A DNA stretch of 64,000 bases from Caulochytrium protostelioides (lineage: Eukaryota > Chytridiomycota > Caulochytriomycetes > Caulochytriales > Caulochytriaceae): positions 1 to 64,000 of the forward strand of contig ML014158.1 of NCBI GenBank assembly GCA_003615045.1, given 5' to 3'. The notes under the pieces are model-generated. The model was not told the DNA's origin. It did no database searches and was given only the letters and a program-made list of their open reading frames with translations. Positions 42,619 through 54,700 of this stretch are shown here, one piece after another (position 1 is the first letter of the stretch; every line of letters begins with the position of its first letter). The position numbers and the translations under genes were made by a program.

Positions 42619-45600
42619 ATGGTCAACTTCACGCACAATGTGCTCCAGGGTCTCACCAGCCCGTCCGAAGACGACCAGGTGACCACGGCTCGCTACATCA
42701 AAAACGCCATCATCGGCAACCGCACCAAGAAGGACCATTATCTCCAGCTCGGGATCGCTGAACGGTAAGTCCTTGCCTACGGTGCCCGAATGAAAGCAGC
42801 GCCATCGTCGCCGCTCAGCGGACACCATAGCGCTGCGTCTCTCGGTTCGTTATGAACTCACACGACTTCCTATGCAACGGGTTCAATGGCTCCGATGATT
42901 CAGACTCGTGGAAATTCTCCGGTCGCCCTCGGCAGCCTTGCCGCTCCGTGTCAATGCGGCCACCGTGTTGGGCAGCTTTGCCTTCAACGCCCCTGAAAAC
43001 GTGGAGCGCTTGCAGCGCGCAGGCGCACCTGCTGCCTTGCTCAGCACAATTCACCACGTCCCCCCCTCACTGGCCGAGGCCGCATCACGCTCTCTGCGCT
43101 CGTTGTGGCAGACTGCCACCGAGGGCAGCGATATCCTCTATGAGCCCCACCGCCCTCTGATCCAGGATGTCATCCAGGCCCTGAACCCGCGCCGACTGCT
43201 GGCGCAACACGCCAGCTCGACGAACGCAACCGAGGCCACCACCGCGCTTTCTCCGGATGTCTCGCCTCAGGTCGCAGCCAACCTCATTGAAAACTCGGCA
43301 GGCATTTTGGCATGCACGACCATCAACCATGACCGCCAGAATATGTGCCTCGAGTACGGCGCGTTGCCATACTTGGGACAGCTGATCACACCCACGTTCG
43401 ATGCGTATCCCCGTATGCAGTTGGCGGCCATGGCTGCGCTCGCTGCCATTAGCCATCGCAACCCCTTGGTCGCCAACCGCGTCGCCGGAATGAGCGCTGT
43501 CTACGAAGGCCGGAGTATCGTCCGTGTGCTGCGGCACCTGGCCAAGTCGCCACGGCCCTTGCAATCACTGCTTGCCATCGCCTGCTTGGCGCAGCTCCTT
43601 CACGCACGCGGCTTGCCACGACGATTCCCCAACGACTACCATTTGGATGTCATTCCCACGTTGATTCGATTGATGGCTTTGGACCATGCGGGAAAACCGC
43701 TGGCTCCGATGACGCCTGCGCTGAGTCAGTCGGCACCCGACCCGCACATCAGTAACACGGCGCAGACATGGACCGCCATGAACATGACCGAAAAGGATGC
43801 CAGTGCTTCCAACAAAGAAGCGGTGGATCCTCTGTCCACGGCCGATCTGGGCGACATCAAGTACACACCTGAGCAGTACCAGCTCTTTATCCGCGCGCCC
43901 GCCATTTTTGCGTATCTTGTCGATGACCAGAAGGTGCTACAGGAAGCGGCGCTGGACTGCGGCGGCGTCACGGCGCTGACGAAGCTTCTCACCCATTTTT
44001 GTGCATTGCAAGTGCTCAACGACACCCGGGAAACAGAGCTGTTCGAGCACATCCATCGGACGCATACCAAAATATCGACGACAAAGCCTAATCCCGGAGA
44101 GAAAACCCTAATGACCCCGCCCGTGTCGGTCTGGCGTGCGCCTGTTCCTGGCGACCACGCGCCCTTGCCGAGCACAATGCCGCTGCTGTGCCCGGATGGC
44201 TCGTTGCCACCAGCTAAGGATGACGATCTGCAAGACCCCAATTCGTTGCGGTATCACCTGAACCACATCGGATACTTGCCGTACTCGTTGCCGACCTCCG
44301 ATCTCAATGACCTGGTTATCCAGAACACCCTGCTGGCCCTGGCGGCGGTGTGCTCGCTCAAAGAAGAGTGTCGCAAAGCCATTATTGACCAGGGCATGTT
44401 AGCTTTCACGGTGCGCGCCATGACCCACCCCAAGCCGGGGATTCGGTCGGCGGCTTGTCAGTTTGCGCGCAGCTTGTCACGGAGCGTCAAGAACTTGCGG
44501 ACCAGTCTCATCGACGTGGGGATCGACCGCTGCTTGCTCAATCTGATCCAAGACGAGTCGCTTCCGGTCCGCATCACCGCGACGGCGACGTTGTGCAACC
44601 TTGTGCTGGATTTCAGTCCCATGAAAAGCACGGTCCTTAACCAAGGTGGTGTGGAAGTCCTCGTGAAGTTGACTGAAAGCACGAATGTGCATTTGCGTCT
44701 GAATTGCGTCTGGGCGCTCAAGAACCTGCTGTACAATGCCAATACGCTCATCATGCAGCGGGTGCTGACCCAGCTGGGTCTCAAAGGCATCGCGCGTCTG
44801 CTGAACGATCCGGATCTGGCCGTTCAGGAGCAAGTATTGACCCTGCTGCGCAATCTGGTGTGCGGCAACCACGATGAGATTGACTATGTGTTTGCTGAAT
44901 TGGGTCAAGCCAACCTCATTTCGAACATCGAGAGCAAGCTGGTCCATCTGCCGCAGTACGACGAGGTGCTGCTGCAAACGCTCTACATTATCGCGAACAT
45001 TGCTGCGGGTCACGTGGGTCACAAAGACGCCATCATCAACAGTCCGGTCATTCTGGAACGCATCCGTATGAACCTGACCCATCGCCAGCCCACGATCCGC
45101 GCTCCCGCTGTCTGGTGCATTATCAATCTGACCTGGCCCCATGACCAGGGCTTTGCCGAGCGCATCCAGAAGCTGCGGCGTGCAGGGGTGGAAAAGGTAC
45201 TCAACAGCATTGGTCCGGACATCAACATGGATGTCCGTGAACTTGTTAAGCTTGCGCGGTGCCACTTTAGCCTCTGTCAGAGCGACGGCAGTCTGCGTCC
45301 GGCCCATGACGACGATGACCCGTTTGAGCGGCGTGGGGCGTCTGGCCTTCCGGGCGGCCCGGATTCCATGGGCGGTGGCGCGGACGGGCGCCGCCCCCAG
45401 GGCGACGCGACGCTGGCCGAGCTCTGCCGCCTGGTCCGACCCGACGTCTCCGGCCATGACCAAGCTACGCGTCTTCCCTCAGGCCCTTCGCACGGGATGG
45501 GCCGTGGCCCGCGGCCTGAGGCCGAGCCGCCCTTTCGATCCGCCGCCTCCCTGACGCCCTCGCGTCCGAGCGACGGCGAAACCGTCACGACGCCCTCGGG

Positions 45601-46102
45601 CGCCCCGTCGGCTCGTGCCGCCGGCGATGCCCGCCAGCCGCCCTACCCATGGGGCCCCGGCAGCGCGGCCCACCCCCGCGGGCATCGGTATGAGGACGAG
45701 GACGATGCGGACGACTGGCCTAACGCCGAAGCCGAGTTCCACTATGCCATGGCGCTGCGAGGGAACAACCCGGAGCCCTGGGACGACGATGAAGAAGTGG
45801 ACGAGGACGATCTGGATGCCGTGGACGATGACGACGACGACGACGATGATGGGATTGACAACGGTATGGACCGGTTTCACGGCGCCGGGGACGACGGTCC
45901 GTCAGCGATGATGGCGTCGCCCGCGATCAACGAGATGCTGGCGATCCGCGCCTCGGACGGGACCGTGTCGATGGTGCCGGTGACACAGACGCTGACGTCC
46001 GCGGGACGCGGGACGACACGCCGTCGTGGCCAAGCCGGCTCGGGCAATGCGTCCAATACGCGGACTGACCCAAGCCAGAGTGAACGTCCTGATTGGTTCT
46101 GA
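42619..46102 (+). CDS. GID5: GID/CTLH ubiquitin ligase subunit GID5 (ARMC8), 2 exons
   Basis: Armadillo-repeat scaffold of the GID/CTLH E3 ubiquitin ligase, which in yeast links the substrate receptor to the catalytic core. Exon 1 is 42619-42764 (donor GTAAGT) and exon 2 is 42904-46102, joining as AER/LVEIL; total 1114 residues. Armadillo repeats run through about 1-820. The C-terminal repeats match ARMC8 best: QEQVLTLLRNLVCG, LQTLYIIANIAAGHVGHKDA, RAPAVWCIINLTWPHDQGF and ERIQKLRRAGVEKVLNSI. The last 280 or so residues are disordered, with Gly/Pro/Asp-rich segments and an acidic run (DDDDDDDDG), an extension that animal ARMC8 lacks. The gene converges with LYS12, 194 bp between the stops. Confidence 0.93.
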
Positions 46103-46296
46103 AACGCTCGCTCTACTGAAAAAAAAAATATACAAATGCGAGATGAGGCTCTTGAGGTCTGACGTCGCCTACCACCCCATCGGGACTACGTCGACTCAGT
46201 CACGAAAGCCACATACGCCCTTTATTGTTAGTCTTCATGAATCATCCCACGTGATGCCACGATACGAGGTGGGGATGGGAATGATAAATTACAGAT

Positions 46297-47720
46297 TTAC
46301 AGGCCGGCGAGGATGCCGTTGAGAACGCTCTGGGTCGTGCCCTTACCGCCGGGGAGGTCCGGGGTCAGCGCGCTGGGCGCAGCCGTGGTGAGGAAGGCGT
46401 CGACGGCGCGCTCGATCCGGGTCGCCATCGCGTGCTCGTCGAGGTGGTGGAGGAGCAGGGCGGCGGAGCGCACGGCGGCGATTGGGTTGGCGATGCCCTG
46501 GCCGGCGATGTCGGGCGCGGAGCCGTGGACGGGTTCGCCGAGACAGAAGCGGTCGCCGACGTTCGCGCCGGCGACGAGGCCCAGGCTGCCGACGAGGGCG
46601 GCGGCGGCGTCCGAGACGATGTCGCCGTAGAGGTTGGGGCAGCAGAGGACGTCGAAGGCGTGCGGCTCGCGGTAGAGACGGTACACGAGCGAGTCGACGA
46701 GCTGTTCGTTGAGCTGGATGGGCTGGTAGGCGGCGGGCCGCTGAGCGTAGAGGTCGCGGACGGTGGTGCGGAAGAGGCCGTCCGAGACCGAGAGCACGTT
46801 CGACTTGTGGACGATGGTCACGGTGGCGTGGCCGCGCTGGAGGTAGCGGGCGAGCGCCATGTCGAGGGCCTTCTGGCCGATGCGGCGCGAGGCGCGCTCC
46901 GAGATGCGGCGGTCGGCCCAGGCGACCTGGCCCTCGGGCGTCTGCTCGATGCGCTCCTGCTTGATGTAGAGGCACTCGGTATTCTCGCGCAGGATCAGCA
47001 GGTCGAGCGGCGCGGTGTCAGCGGCCGTGCCGTTCTCGAGCCGTGGACGGCGGACGGGGCGGACGTTCGCGTAGAGATCGAGTTCCTTGCGGAGCTGGAC
47101 GATGGGGCTCGCGTAGCCCTCGACCTTGTGTGAGGGCGAGGAGACGGCGCCGAAGAGCGCGCCGTCACAGGCTTCGCGCAGGGTGCTGACCGTCTTTTCG
47201 GGCAGCGCCGTGCCACTCTTGGTGAAGTGCTCGAAGCCGGCATCCAGGTTGACAAAGTCAAAGGTCTTGTCGCCTGAAACGGCGCTGAGGATCTGGGCGG
47301 CAGCCTGATCACCGCCGATCGTGAGATGAGATGAGCAAGACGTCGTTGGTGCGATTGCCGGGGGAGGGAAGCCGTTCGAAGTCGCGAGCGCGAGGTGGAG
47401 GGGGTCGATCCGTGATCAGGCACCATTAATCATGAGACGATGTTCGGTGAGTATGACATTCATGAGGTCCCTGCCATACGGCATCCGAGAGCCAATCGTG
47501 CCGATGGTGCGCGGCTGGATGTGACGCGGCTGGAGTCACTTACCGGAATGACTTCGTGGCCGATGCCGTCGCCTGGGATCAGGCCGATCGTGTACGATGA
47601 CTTGGTCGAAGGGGTCGCCGACGACGCGGCGACAGCCGAGGCGTGCAGCTGGCGCCGACTCGCCGACGTGGTCTGCGCGGCGGCTGCCGCGACGCGGCGT
47701 GAGACTGTGGAGAAAAGCAT
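46297..47720 (-). CDS. LYS12: Homoisocitrate dehydrogenase, 2 exons
   Basis: Converts homoisocitrate to 2-oxoadipate with NAD in the mitochondrial alpha-aminoadipate route to lysine. Exon 1 is 47720-47544, encoding a targeting peptide ([20 protein letters not shown]) and [17 protein letters not shown]. After a 239-bp intron (GTAAGT donor, CAG acceptor) exon 2 is 47304-46297. Total 394 residues. [31 protein letters not shown] and [10 protein letters not shown] match Lys12 rather than isopropylmalate or isocitrate dehydrogenase. [32 protein letters not shown] and [16 protein letters not shown] are the metal- and cofactor-binding segments of the beta-decarboxylating dehydrogenases. The gene marks the organism as fungal or a close relative. 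Confidence 0.94.
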
Positions 47721-48586
47721 GGTGCGGAAAACGGCGGATGGGGTATCACGACTGATTGAGCAAGATCGGGCTTGATGTCTAGCGAGCATGTTCATTGGCC
47801 GCGATTGCGATCGTTAAACCGATTGATCGACATCGAGGGATGTCTTGAGATGCCGCTGGGATGTCTTGGGATGCTGTTGAGGCCCTTGCATGATGCCTCT
47901 GGTGCCAAATCCAGCTCGCCTGGAACTTCTTGGTATAAAAAGCCATCACGCCTATCACGATGCCGAAGTCCTCCATGGGTGCTGCCACGCGCGACGCGGT
48001 CTGACTGACGGCTGCTGACAGGATCGGAGTTGGATGAGGCCCGCCCGTGCCTGCGCCAGGACCCTCGACCGAGCTCGCGGCTCAACCGGATGGCTGCGCC
48101 ACCGCCCTCTGCCGGTCACTCCCCGCATGGCCTGCTTGGCCATGTGCGCATCATGGCGCAGGCATGGGAAGCCCTCGCAAGGAAACGACGATGCGCGGGC
48201 GCGCTCTATGGTGTGGCGACCGAACAAGGAACCAGAAAATTTTGCGGCCTCAGCCATCGACCAGGCGGTCTTGGCTGCAGCCGACGGGTCCCGTCGCGAT
48301 GAATCCGGCCGGAGCCGTGAAGCCGGGGCGACTGCGCTTTCCTGCCGGTCGGTCGAAGAGGCCGTGCTTAGCGCGGCTCCGTGCTCGCCATGGTCGGCGC
48401 CCACCGAGCCTTCGGATGGCCGGAAGGCGTCTCGCTCATCTTCTCGATGGGACATGTCTGAAGAGGCCCGCAAGCTGGCCGTGCCCTGGTGACTTACGAG
48501 AGGCCGTATTGGGTTGAACGCGTATAGAGGGTGCCATCCTGGGTGCCATCCTGGCACCGAGCACGCACACCATGCGTGCATGCACA
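47721..48586. other. Intergenic, LYS12 upstream region
   Basis: No supported gene. A 13-bp near-perfect direct repeat (GGTGCCATCCTGG type) lies at about 48530-48556 beside the end of Fanzor copy D. Confidence 0.5.
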
Positions 48587-48623
48587 CCCTCGACGGTGCC
48601 CCCCAGGGGTCCCCCTCCGAGGC
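48587..48623 (-). ncRNA. Candidate Fanzor scaffold hairpin, copy D
   Basis: Minus-strand GCCTCGGAGGGG, ACCCCTGGGG, GGCACCGTCGAGGG: the family hairpin after the stop, with the outer CCTC/GAGG stem kept although the sequence between has changed. Confidence 0.45.
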
Positions 48624-49604
48624 CGTAGCGCGTTTGATTCAGGGTCGGATGAGCTTGCCGATCTTGGGCGGCAACTCGGCTTGCTCCGGGTAGCGACACC
48701 GTGCTATCGGTCTGACGGGTAAAACCAGGCAGCGTTGGATGTTCACGTTTCGTCAACGCGGCATGGAGATGGCGCTTCACGAGTGTGCCATTGATGGCAT
48801 CACGCGGCACAAGACCGTGGCCCCTAGATTGCCGTGGTGTGATTCCACCCGACCACAAAGTGGGAACCAGCCTCGCTGGGGGCTATGCCACCGTCGATGT
48901 CGCCGTCGTCGATGTCGCCGTCACTCGCTCTCGGGCTAATTAAAAAAGCGTCTTCTAAGTTTGAAGGGGTCAGAGCACTGTTAAAAACAGTTGATTCAGG
49001 GTCTCCACGGGGGTTCCTCCTGAACCGCTGTGAAACGCGAACGTCGGAGCCCCACGAGGAACCGACAAACGCCCCATCACGGTCACGGCCCAGCCCCTTT
49101 GTGAGCGCCAACAAAAAGAAGAGCACGGGTGCACCAACAACCGGGGCGTCTGAGACCCGCAGTGCTGAGCGGTTTTCAAATGAAGACGACGCGGATGCTC
49201 GGTCGGAAAGGGGTGCCGACGATACCATGTGCCCCCGGTTGCCGTGCGAAATGAGCGGCGCCTGAGGCATCCCGTGCCCGGCCTTGGGGGGGCCTGGGTT
49301 TGCCCCTTGGCCAGGTTCTCTGATCAGCGACCACGGGCTTCATCTCCGTGGCCGTCCCCTCGGCGACACGGTTCAAGAACTGGGCAAACACGCGCTGTGT
49401 TCCGCTGTAGAGCCACAGGCGCTGACATGCCCAGCGCGGCTTCAGGAACTCGGCCCTCAGCGGCTCATACGTGGCGATCCACACCGTGAGGAAACGGTGG
49501 TGCGCGTCGAGTGCTGTGCCCTCGGAGCTCACCTCTAGCAGCCGCTGCAGGGGCTCGTTTGAATGGCGCTGCCACGTCTCTGACTGCTCTTGGGCGGCTT
49601 TCAT
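48587..49604 (-). mobile_element. Fanzor nuclease gene, copy D, in two blocks
   Basis: Two Fanzor blocks on the minus strand, read as one element. The upstream block (49604 to about 49290) matches the central part of copy A: HHRFLTVWIATYEPL, then AEFLKPRWACQRLWLYSG and FAQFLNRVAEGTATE, then jumps to sequence like the TKGQTRGP segment of copy B. The downstream block (about 48860-48587) holds the RuvC-III region, here altered to NGTLVKRHLHAAL, and a C-terminus with TGA at 48641-48639. Between them about 400 bp (48870-49265) have no counterpart in the other copies. Frame changes and deletions show that it is broken. It preserves a Gln codon (ETWQRH) where copy A has a stop. Confidence 0.72.
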
Positions 49605-51788
49605 GCCGGCTTCCCCATCGTCCTGCTTTCCGTCCTTCCGTCCTTCCCAAGGGTGTTCTTATCGGCCAACGATCCCTGCACGGCCTCCCCCCCTCGATCA
49701 GCCCGTCGGTGATCGATCGATCTCTCGGTGCCCTGGCTCGGTCGTCATCACGCCACGACCGTTTCTCGTTCATACTGAAGAGGTGCCACGAGGTGGCGGA
49801 AACCCATGTCCACGGGAAATGGTGGATCGCCGCATCACGCTCGATCCCCCTGTTCGACGACAAGCGCGTCGGTGGCCAGGACCGCGGGACGGGCGGGGCG
49901 GACCGGACGGCGGCGCGACCACACGGGCGACGACCGGGGAACGCGGCCGACTGCGCCGCGGCGTCCACCGGCGTCGGAAATTCATGTTCCGCTCCCGGCG
50001 CGCGGCCCTTCCCGCCCCTGAGCCCTCGGAGCTTGGAACACAGTCATGCACGCCGCGTCAGAAAAAAAAAAAAAAAAAGGGAACCGGCCGCCGCTCCCAC
50101 GAGCGCCACCGACCGGTGGGTTGCCGTGTGGGTGCGGGTGGGTGTGGCGAGGACCGCCAGCATCCCGGCGCGTCGGCGGACGGGCGCCGGCGCGGCCACA
50201 CGGACGACGACCGGCGCGGGCGCAAGGCCGCCGGCATCCGAGGGAGATCGATCGTTCGATGCCGCAGGCACGGCCCCGCACCGGCAGGCCGGCAGGGCCA
50301 CCGCGCATGGGCCCGGTCGGAGCCCTCGGGCCGCATCCCGCACGATCGGGTCGGCCCGGACGCCTGTCGCCTCGGATCTCCCGCCGGGAGCCCGGCCGGC
50401 CGGGCGAAGCGGGACGCACGCGCCTCGGCGATCGGGCAGGTCCGCGCCTGTCGGACGGCGCGCGCGTCTCTCGGGCCGATCTGATCGATCGTCCTGCTGG
50501 CGCGGCATCGTTCCCGTATACTCGGCACCGAGTCGGCGTCCATGCACGCGCTGGTGGGCCCCGCGGATGTGGAGGAGACAGGGGCCGATCCCAGCTCGGT
50601 GCCGCCACGTCACGTCACGCAGCGGACAACGTGGTCCTTCCTCGCCCTCAAAAAGCACGCTGCTCGCGGCGTGCCCCTGACGCTTCAGTGGCCTCCAAGC
50701 GGCGTTGCGTCACTCAGACAATACTGGACTGCGTGCGGGGACGGTCAGGACCACCACCGGTCTTTCGGCATGTCGGCGTGTTGGCGTGTCGCGCGATCGT
50801 AGGTTCCTCCCCTGCCTTCCCCGGCTCGCTCCCCTGGAACAGCTCCTTGCGGCGCTTCGGGCAAGTCACCGGAAACCAGAACGATCGATCGTCCTGCTTC
50901 GGCACACAAGGGCGCTGAGGCTCCTGCTGCTGCTGCCACCGCTGCCGCCGCCGCCGCCGCCGCCCCCCACTCCCACTCGTCCCTCACACTCCTCCTTGCT
51001 CCCTCTTACACACCGCTACACCCAAACACACACCCGCTCTCGGGCGACGGCTTCGACCACACGGGACACGTCCATCGCCGCTCATCACATCCACCAGCAT
51101 TGCCCTTCTCTTTCTCTCGCTCGCTCGCTCTTTTCTTTTTTTTTTTTTTGGGACGCCGCTGGCTCCTTGTCCGCCAAGCGCCGAGCACCGACCACACGCG
51201 GCGCCGCCGAACGGCTCGGCAGCAGGCGGCGTCGGGATCAACCGGCGCTCCGTCGCCGTCTCTTTCTCTCATCTCATCTCATCTCATCTCATCTCAGCGC
51301 CGCTCCGCCGCCGGCACGGCGGGATCGGCTTCACCAGGCGTCGACGTCGGCGTCACCCGTCGCCGACTCGGGCACGTCGCGGGGACCAGCGGCTCAGGCA
51401 GGGCAAGTACGGGAACGTGGCTCGCTGAACCAGTGCGGAGACGTCGATCTCACTCATGACCAGGCTTCCCTGCTCGTTCCACGTGGAGCGACGTCTTGGC
51501 GCAGGTCAAGATCTCTAGTTGGGGCCTTCAGCGCTTTGGATCGCCCACTCTGAATCCCCTCAATCACCATCGTGATCGAAGGGAACGGCTGAGCCCGCTT
51601 CTCTCATCATTACAGATCTCCGGGTGCAGCGATCCTGGTGGACGACCGTCAGCATTTGGTATAGATCACGCAGGCCTGCATCGTGCCTGTTCCTCCCACT
51701 CCCCTTTTCTCCTCTCCTTCATCTGCAGGGATCCGACGATCGACGATCGACGTTCCGGCGACGGGTTCGCTGCGCGGCCTCCCTATAT
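49605..51788. other. 2.2 kb spacer upstream of the PP2A gene
   Basis: No supported coding region; the long frames here are Arg/Pro/Ala-rich and lack domains. It contains an A17 run (50062-50078), a T-rich run (51131-51149), a (CTCAT)n tract (51267-51296) and acceptor-like pyrimidine-CAG sites near 51614 and 51729, which could end 5' UTR introns of the PP2A subunit gene. Confidence 0.5.
51267..51296 (+). repeat. (CTCAT)n tandem repeat
   Basis: Five to six tandem ATCTC/CTCAT pentamers. Confidence 0.9.
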
Positions 51789-54700
51789 ATGACTGCCAAC
51801 ATCCCACAGCTCTCTGGCAGCTTTCGGCGCAAGATCGATCACCTCTTTCAGCGCTGGACCGCCAACGTGACCGCCAGCGCGAACGGCAACGCCTCAGCGA
51901 GCCGTCAGCATCCGTCTGAGCACCAGCGACCACAGTCACAGCCCCAGTCGCCGCATCCACTCGCGCCGTTGACTTCGTCGTCGTCGTCGTCGTTACTGAC
52001 GCGTGGTGCCTCCCAGCACCCGACCACCGTCCAAGGCGGCGCTTCGTCGGCTGCTGCTGCTGCCGCTCCTGGTGTCACCCCTGCTGCCGCCGCTGCTGCC
52101 CCGGTGACGGTCCCCGCACCCGGCACCGTGACATCCGCATCGCTAGCCAGCGGGATGCTCGCCGAGCCCTTGTCTGCATACCCTTGGTCGGAGTGCGCCG
52201 TGGCCATGTCGAACAACGCCGCCACGACCGTGCGGGCCACGGAAACGGCCGCCACCGCGGCGGCGATGACGGCGACCGCACAGGCGCACGCCGCCGCCAT
52301 GACGGCGACCGCCGCCGCACCACATCACCACAGCGACAGCGAGCAGGAGAACGCCGGGATGGCCTCTCCTTCGGCTTCCCAGCGCCAGCTCATCCCGGCC
52401 GTCACAGACATGCTGGCCGACGAGGTCGACGACGCCGAGGCTGTGCCGGCGCCCGACGCCTCCGCCTCGCTGCTGCCGAACCACCCTATGCTGGTCGCTA
52501 AGCCGCTGCTCGATGCCGTGATCGAAAGCGCGGCCGCCAGCAACAGCACAATGGTCCCCATGCCGGACGTCGTCGCCACGAGCGCGACGGTCACGGTGCC
52601 TGCGGCCGCGGTCGCCCCAGTCATGATGGCCCCCTCGGCAGTCCCGTCGCAGGCCGACCACCCGCTGCTGGACACGATGTCGCTGCTGTCCACGGGTGCC
52701 GGCAAGGGCCTCTCGGACGTGATGCACGCCGACTCGGGCATCGATCTGGACGCCACGTCACCTGCGCTCGTCCCGACGCTACTGCCGGTGTTGCCGGCAT
52801 CGGCGCGCCCCTTCGCGTTCTGCCTCCACCGGGCGTCCCAAGAGCACCACGCGCGCCAGTCGCACCTTCACGCGAAGGCCACCGAGGTGTGGTCGCGCAC
52901 CCAGGACGCCTTCCTCCGCGCCGCCTGGGCCGCCACGCACCGGGGCGCCGGCTCAGTCCCGTCGTCGGCGGTCTCAGACGACGTCAGCGGCTCGCACGCC
53001 GGGACGCCGCCCTCCTCAACGGGCGCCGCCGCCGCCGGTCCGTCAGAGGTGCTCGATGCCATGCCCCCCGCCAAGCGCCACGAGCTGCTCATGACCGCCC
53101 GCCTCGACGAGACCCAGTTCATTCCCGTGACCATGGCCCTCGGGCTGCCGCGCTACCTCAATGCGCCGCTGTTCGACAAAGCCGTCCAGCCGCGCTTCGT
53201 GCCCGGCTCGGCCGCGTCGGCCTTGGCTTTAGACGTTGCTGGCGGTGCCGCCGCGGGCTCGCCGGCGGCCTCGGACGCCGTGGCCTCGGTCGCCACCGCC
53301 GCCGAGGGCGCCGACAGCGTTTCCCACGCGGCTGCCGCTGCCGCCTCTCCCTCGGCATCGCCCGAGAAGCCGGCGCTGACGGCCGGATGGAACGAGGTCG
53401 CCAACAAGCTCTGGCCGTCGCTGGTCAATTTCCTGGCCGACCCCGAAGAGTTGGCCTTTATGGCGCTGATGCCCCTCAGCCGACAGTTGACGACGAGCCC
53501 GTCGCGACGGTACTTGACCAAAAAGGATTTTGAGAGCGTCATTGAGGATGTGATGCAACACCACCCGGGCCTCGAGTTCCTGCAGGGCCTGATCACGTTC
53601 CAGGTCAAGTACGTCGAGACCGTGTATACCCGCATTTTTTGGCAGAAGGCGACCGGCAACTGGGTCAACCGGATGACCCTGCCCGAGTTCCGCCGGTCCG
53701 ATTTCACGAATGTGATTGACCGGCTCAACCAGCTCGAGGATATCAATCTGACCCGGGACGTCTTTTCGTACAAGCACTTCTATGTCATCTACTGCCGGTT
53801 CTGGGAGCTCGATAGCGACCATGACATGATTATCAATGAGCAGGCCCTCATGTGCCACGACCGTAGCGCCATTACGCCGCGCATGGCCCACCGCATCCTC
53901 CAAGTGACACATCACATGCGCACCTTGGAAGACCAGGCCCGCCTCTCGAGCGATATCATGACCTACACTGAGTTCTGCCAGTTCATCCTCGCGAGTGAGG
54001 ACAAAGCCCAGCCACAGTCCATCGAGTTCTGGTTCCGCTGCCTCGACTTAGACGGCGACGGCCAGATAAGCCTGTATGAGCTCGAGCACTTCTGGGTGGA
54101 CCAGTACGCGCGCATGCTGTCCTTGCGCATGGCCGACCCGTGGCAGCTCGAAGACTTTATCTGCAGCATCTTTGATCTAGTGCAGCCCTTGACGCCGAAC
54201 GTCATTACCTGCGCGGATCTGAAGCGGTGCAAGAGCGCGCCGCTCGTGCTCAATCTCCTCTTTGACTTGCGCAAGTACGATGCCATGATCCGCCGCTGCG
54301 ATCCGGCGTGGCGCGAGGGCGAAGACTGCTGGACCATCGACGTTCACGGCCGCCGCGTCCGTCTCTCCGGATGGGACCGCTACGCCGAGCGCGCATATGA
54401 CGAGCTCGCGCACGAAGATACCCGCTCGGCGAGCGAGAACACGCACTCCAACTCCTCGGGAGCCTTGGATAGCATCGACGTCGCCCCGGGCATCGAGCTG
54501 CATGATGTCGCCGCCATTGACGACGACGATGTCGACGTGGATGTCGACGTGGACGTCGATGTCGACCCGCTCCGCGTCGACGCGGCCGTGCCGTCGGTCC
54601 TAGCCACGACCAACAGCACTTCCTCCCCTGTGGCGACCGTGACGTTCGCGCTGTCACCAGAGACTCTCGACACGGACGTCGATCACGGCCACCAGAATCA

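Noticed and set aside
46297-47720. Isopropylmalate or isocitrate dehydrogenase as the name for the LYS12 gene
   Set aside because: [20 protein letters not shown] and RENTECLYI fit homoisocitrate dehydrogenase; the related enzymes differ in these segments.
49511-50680. 389-codon plus-strand frame
   Set aside because: Arg/Ser/Pro/Ala-rich without domains, and it overlaps a Fanzor remnant on the other strand.
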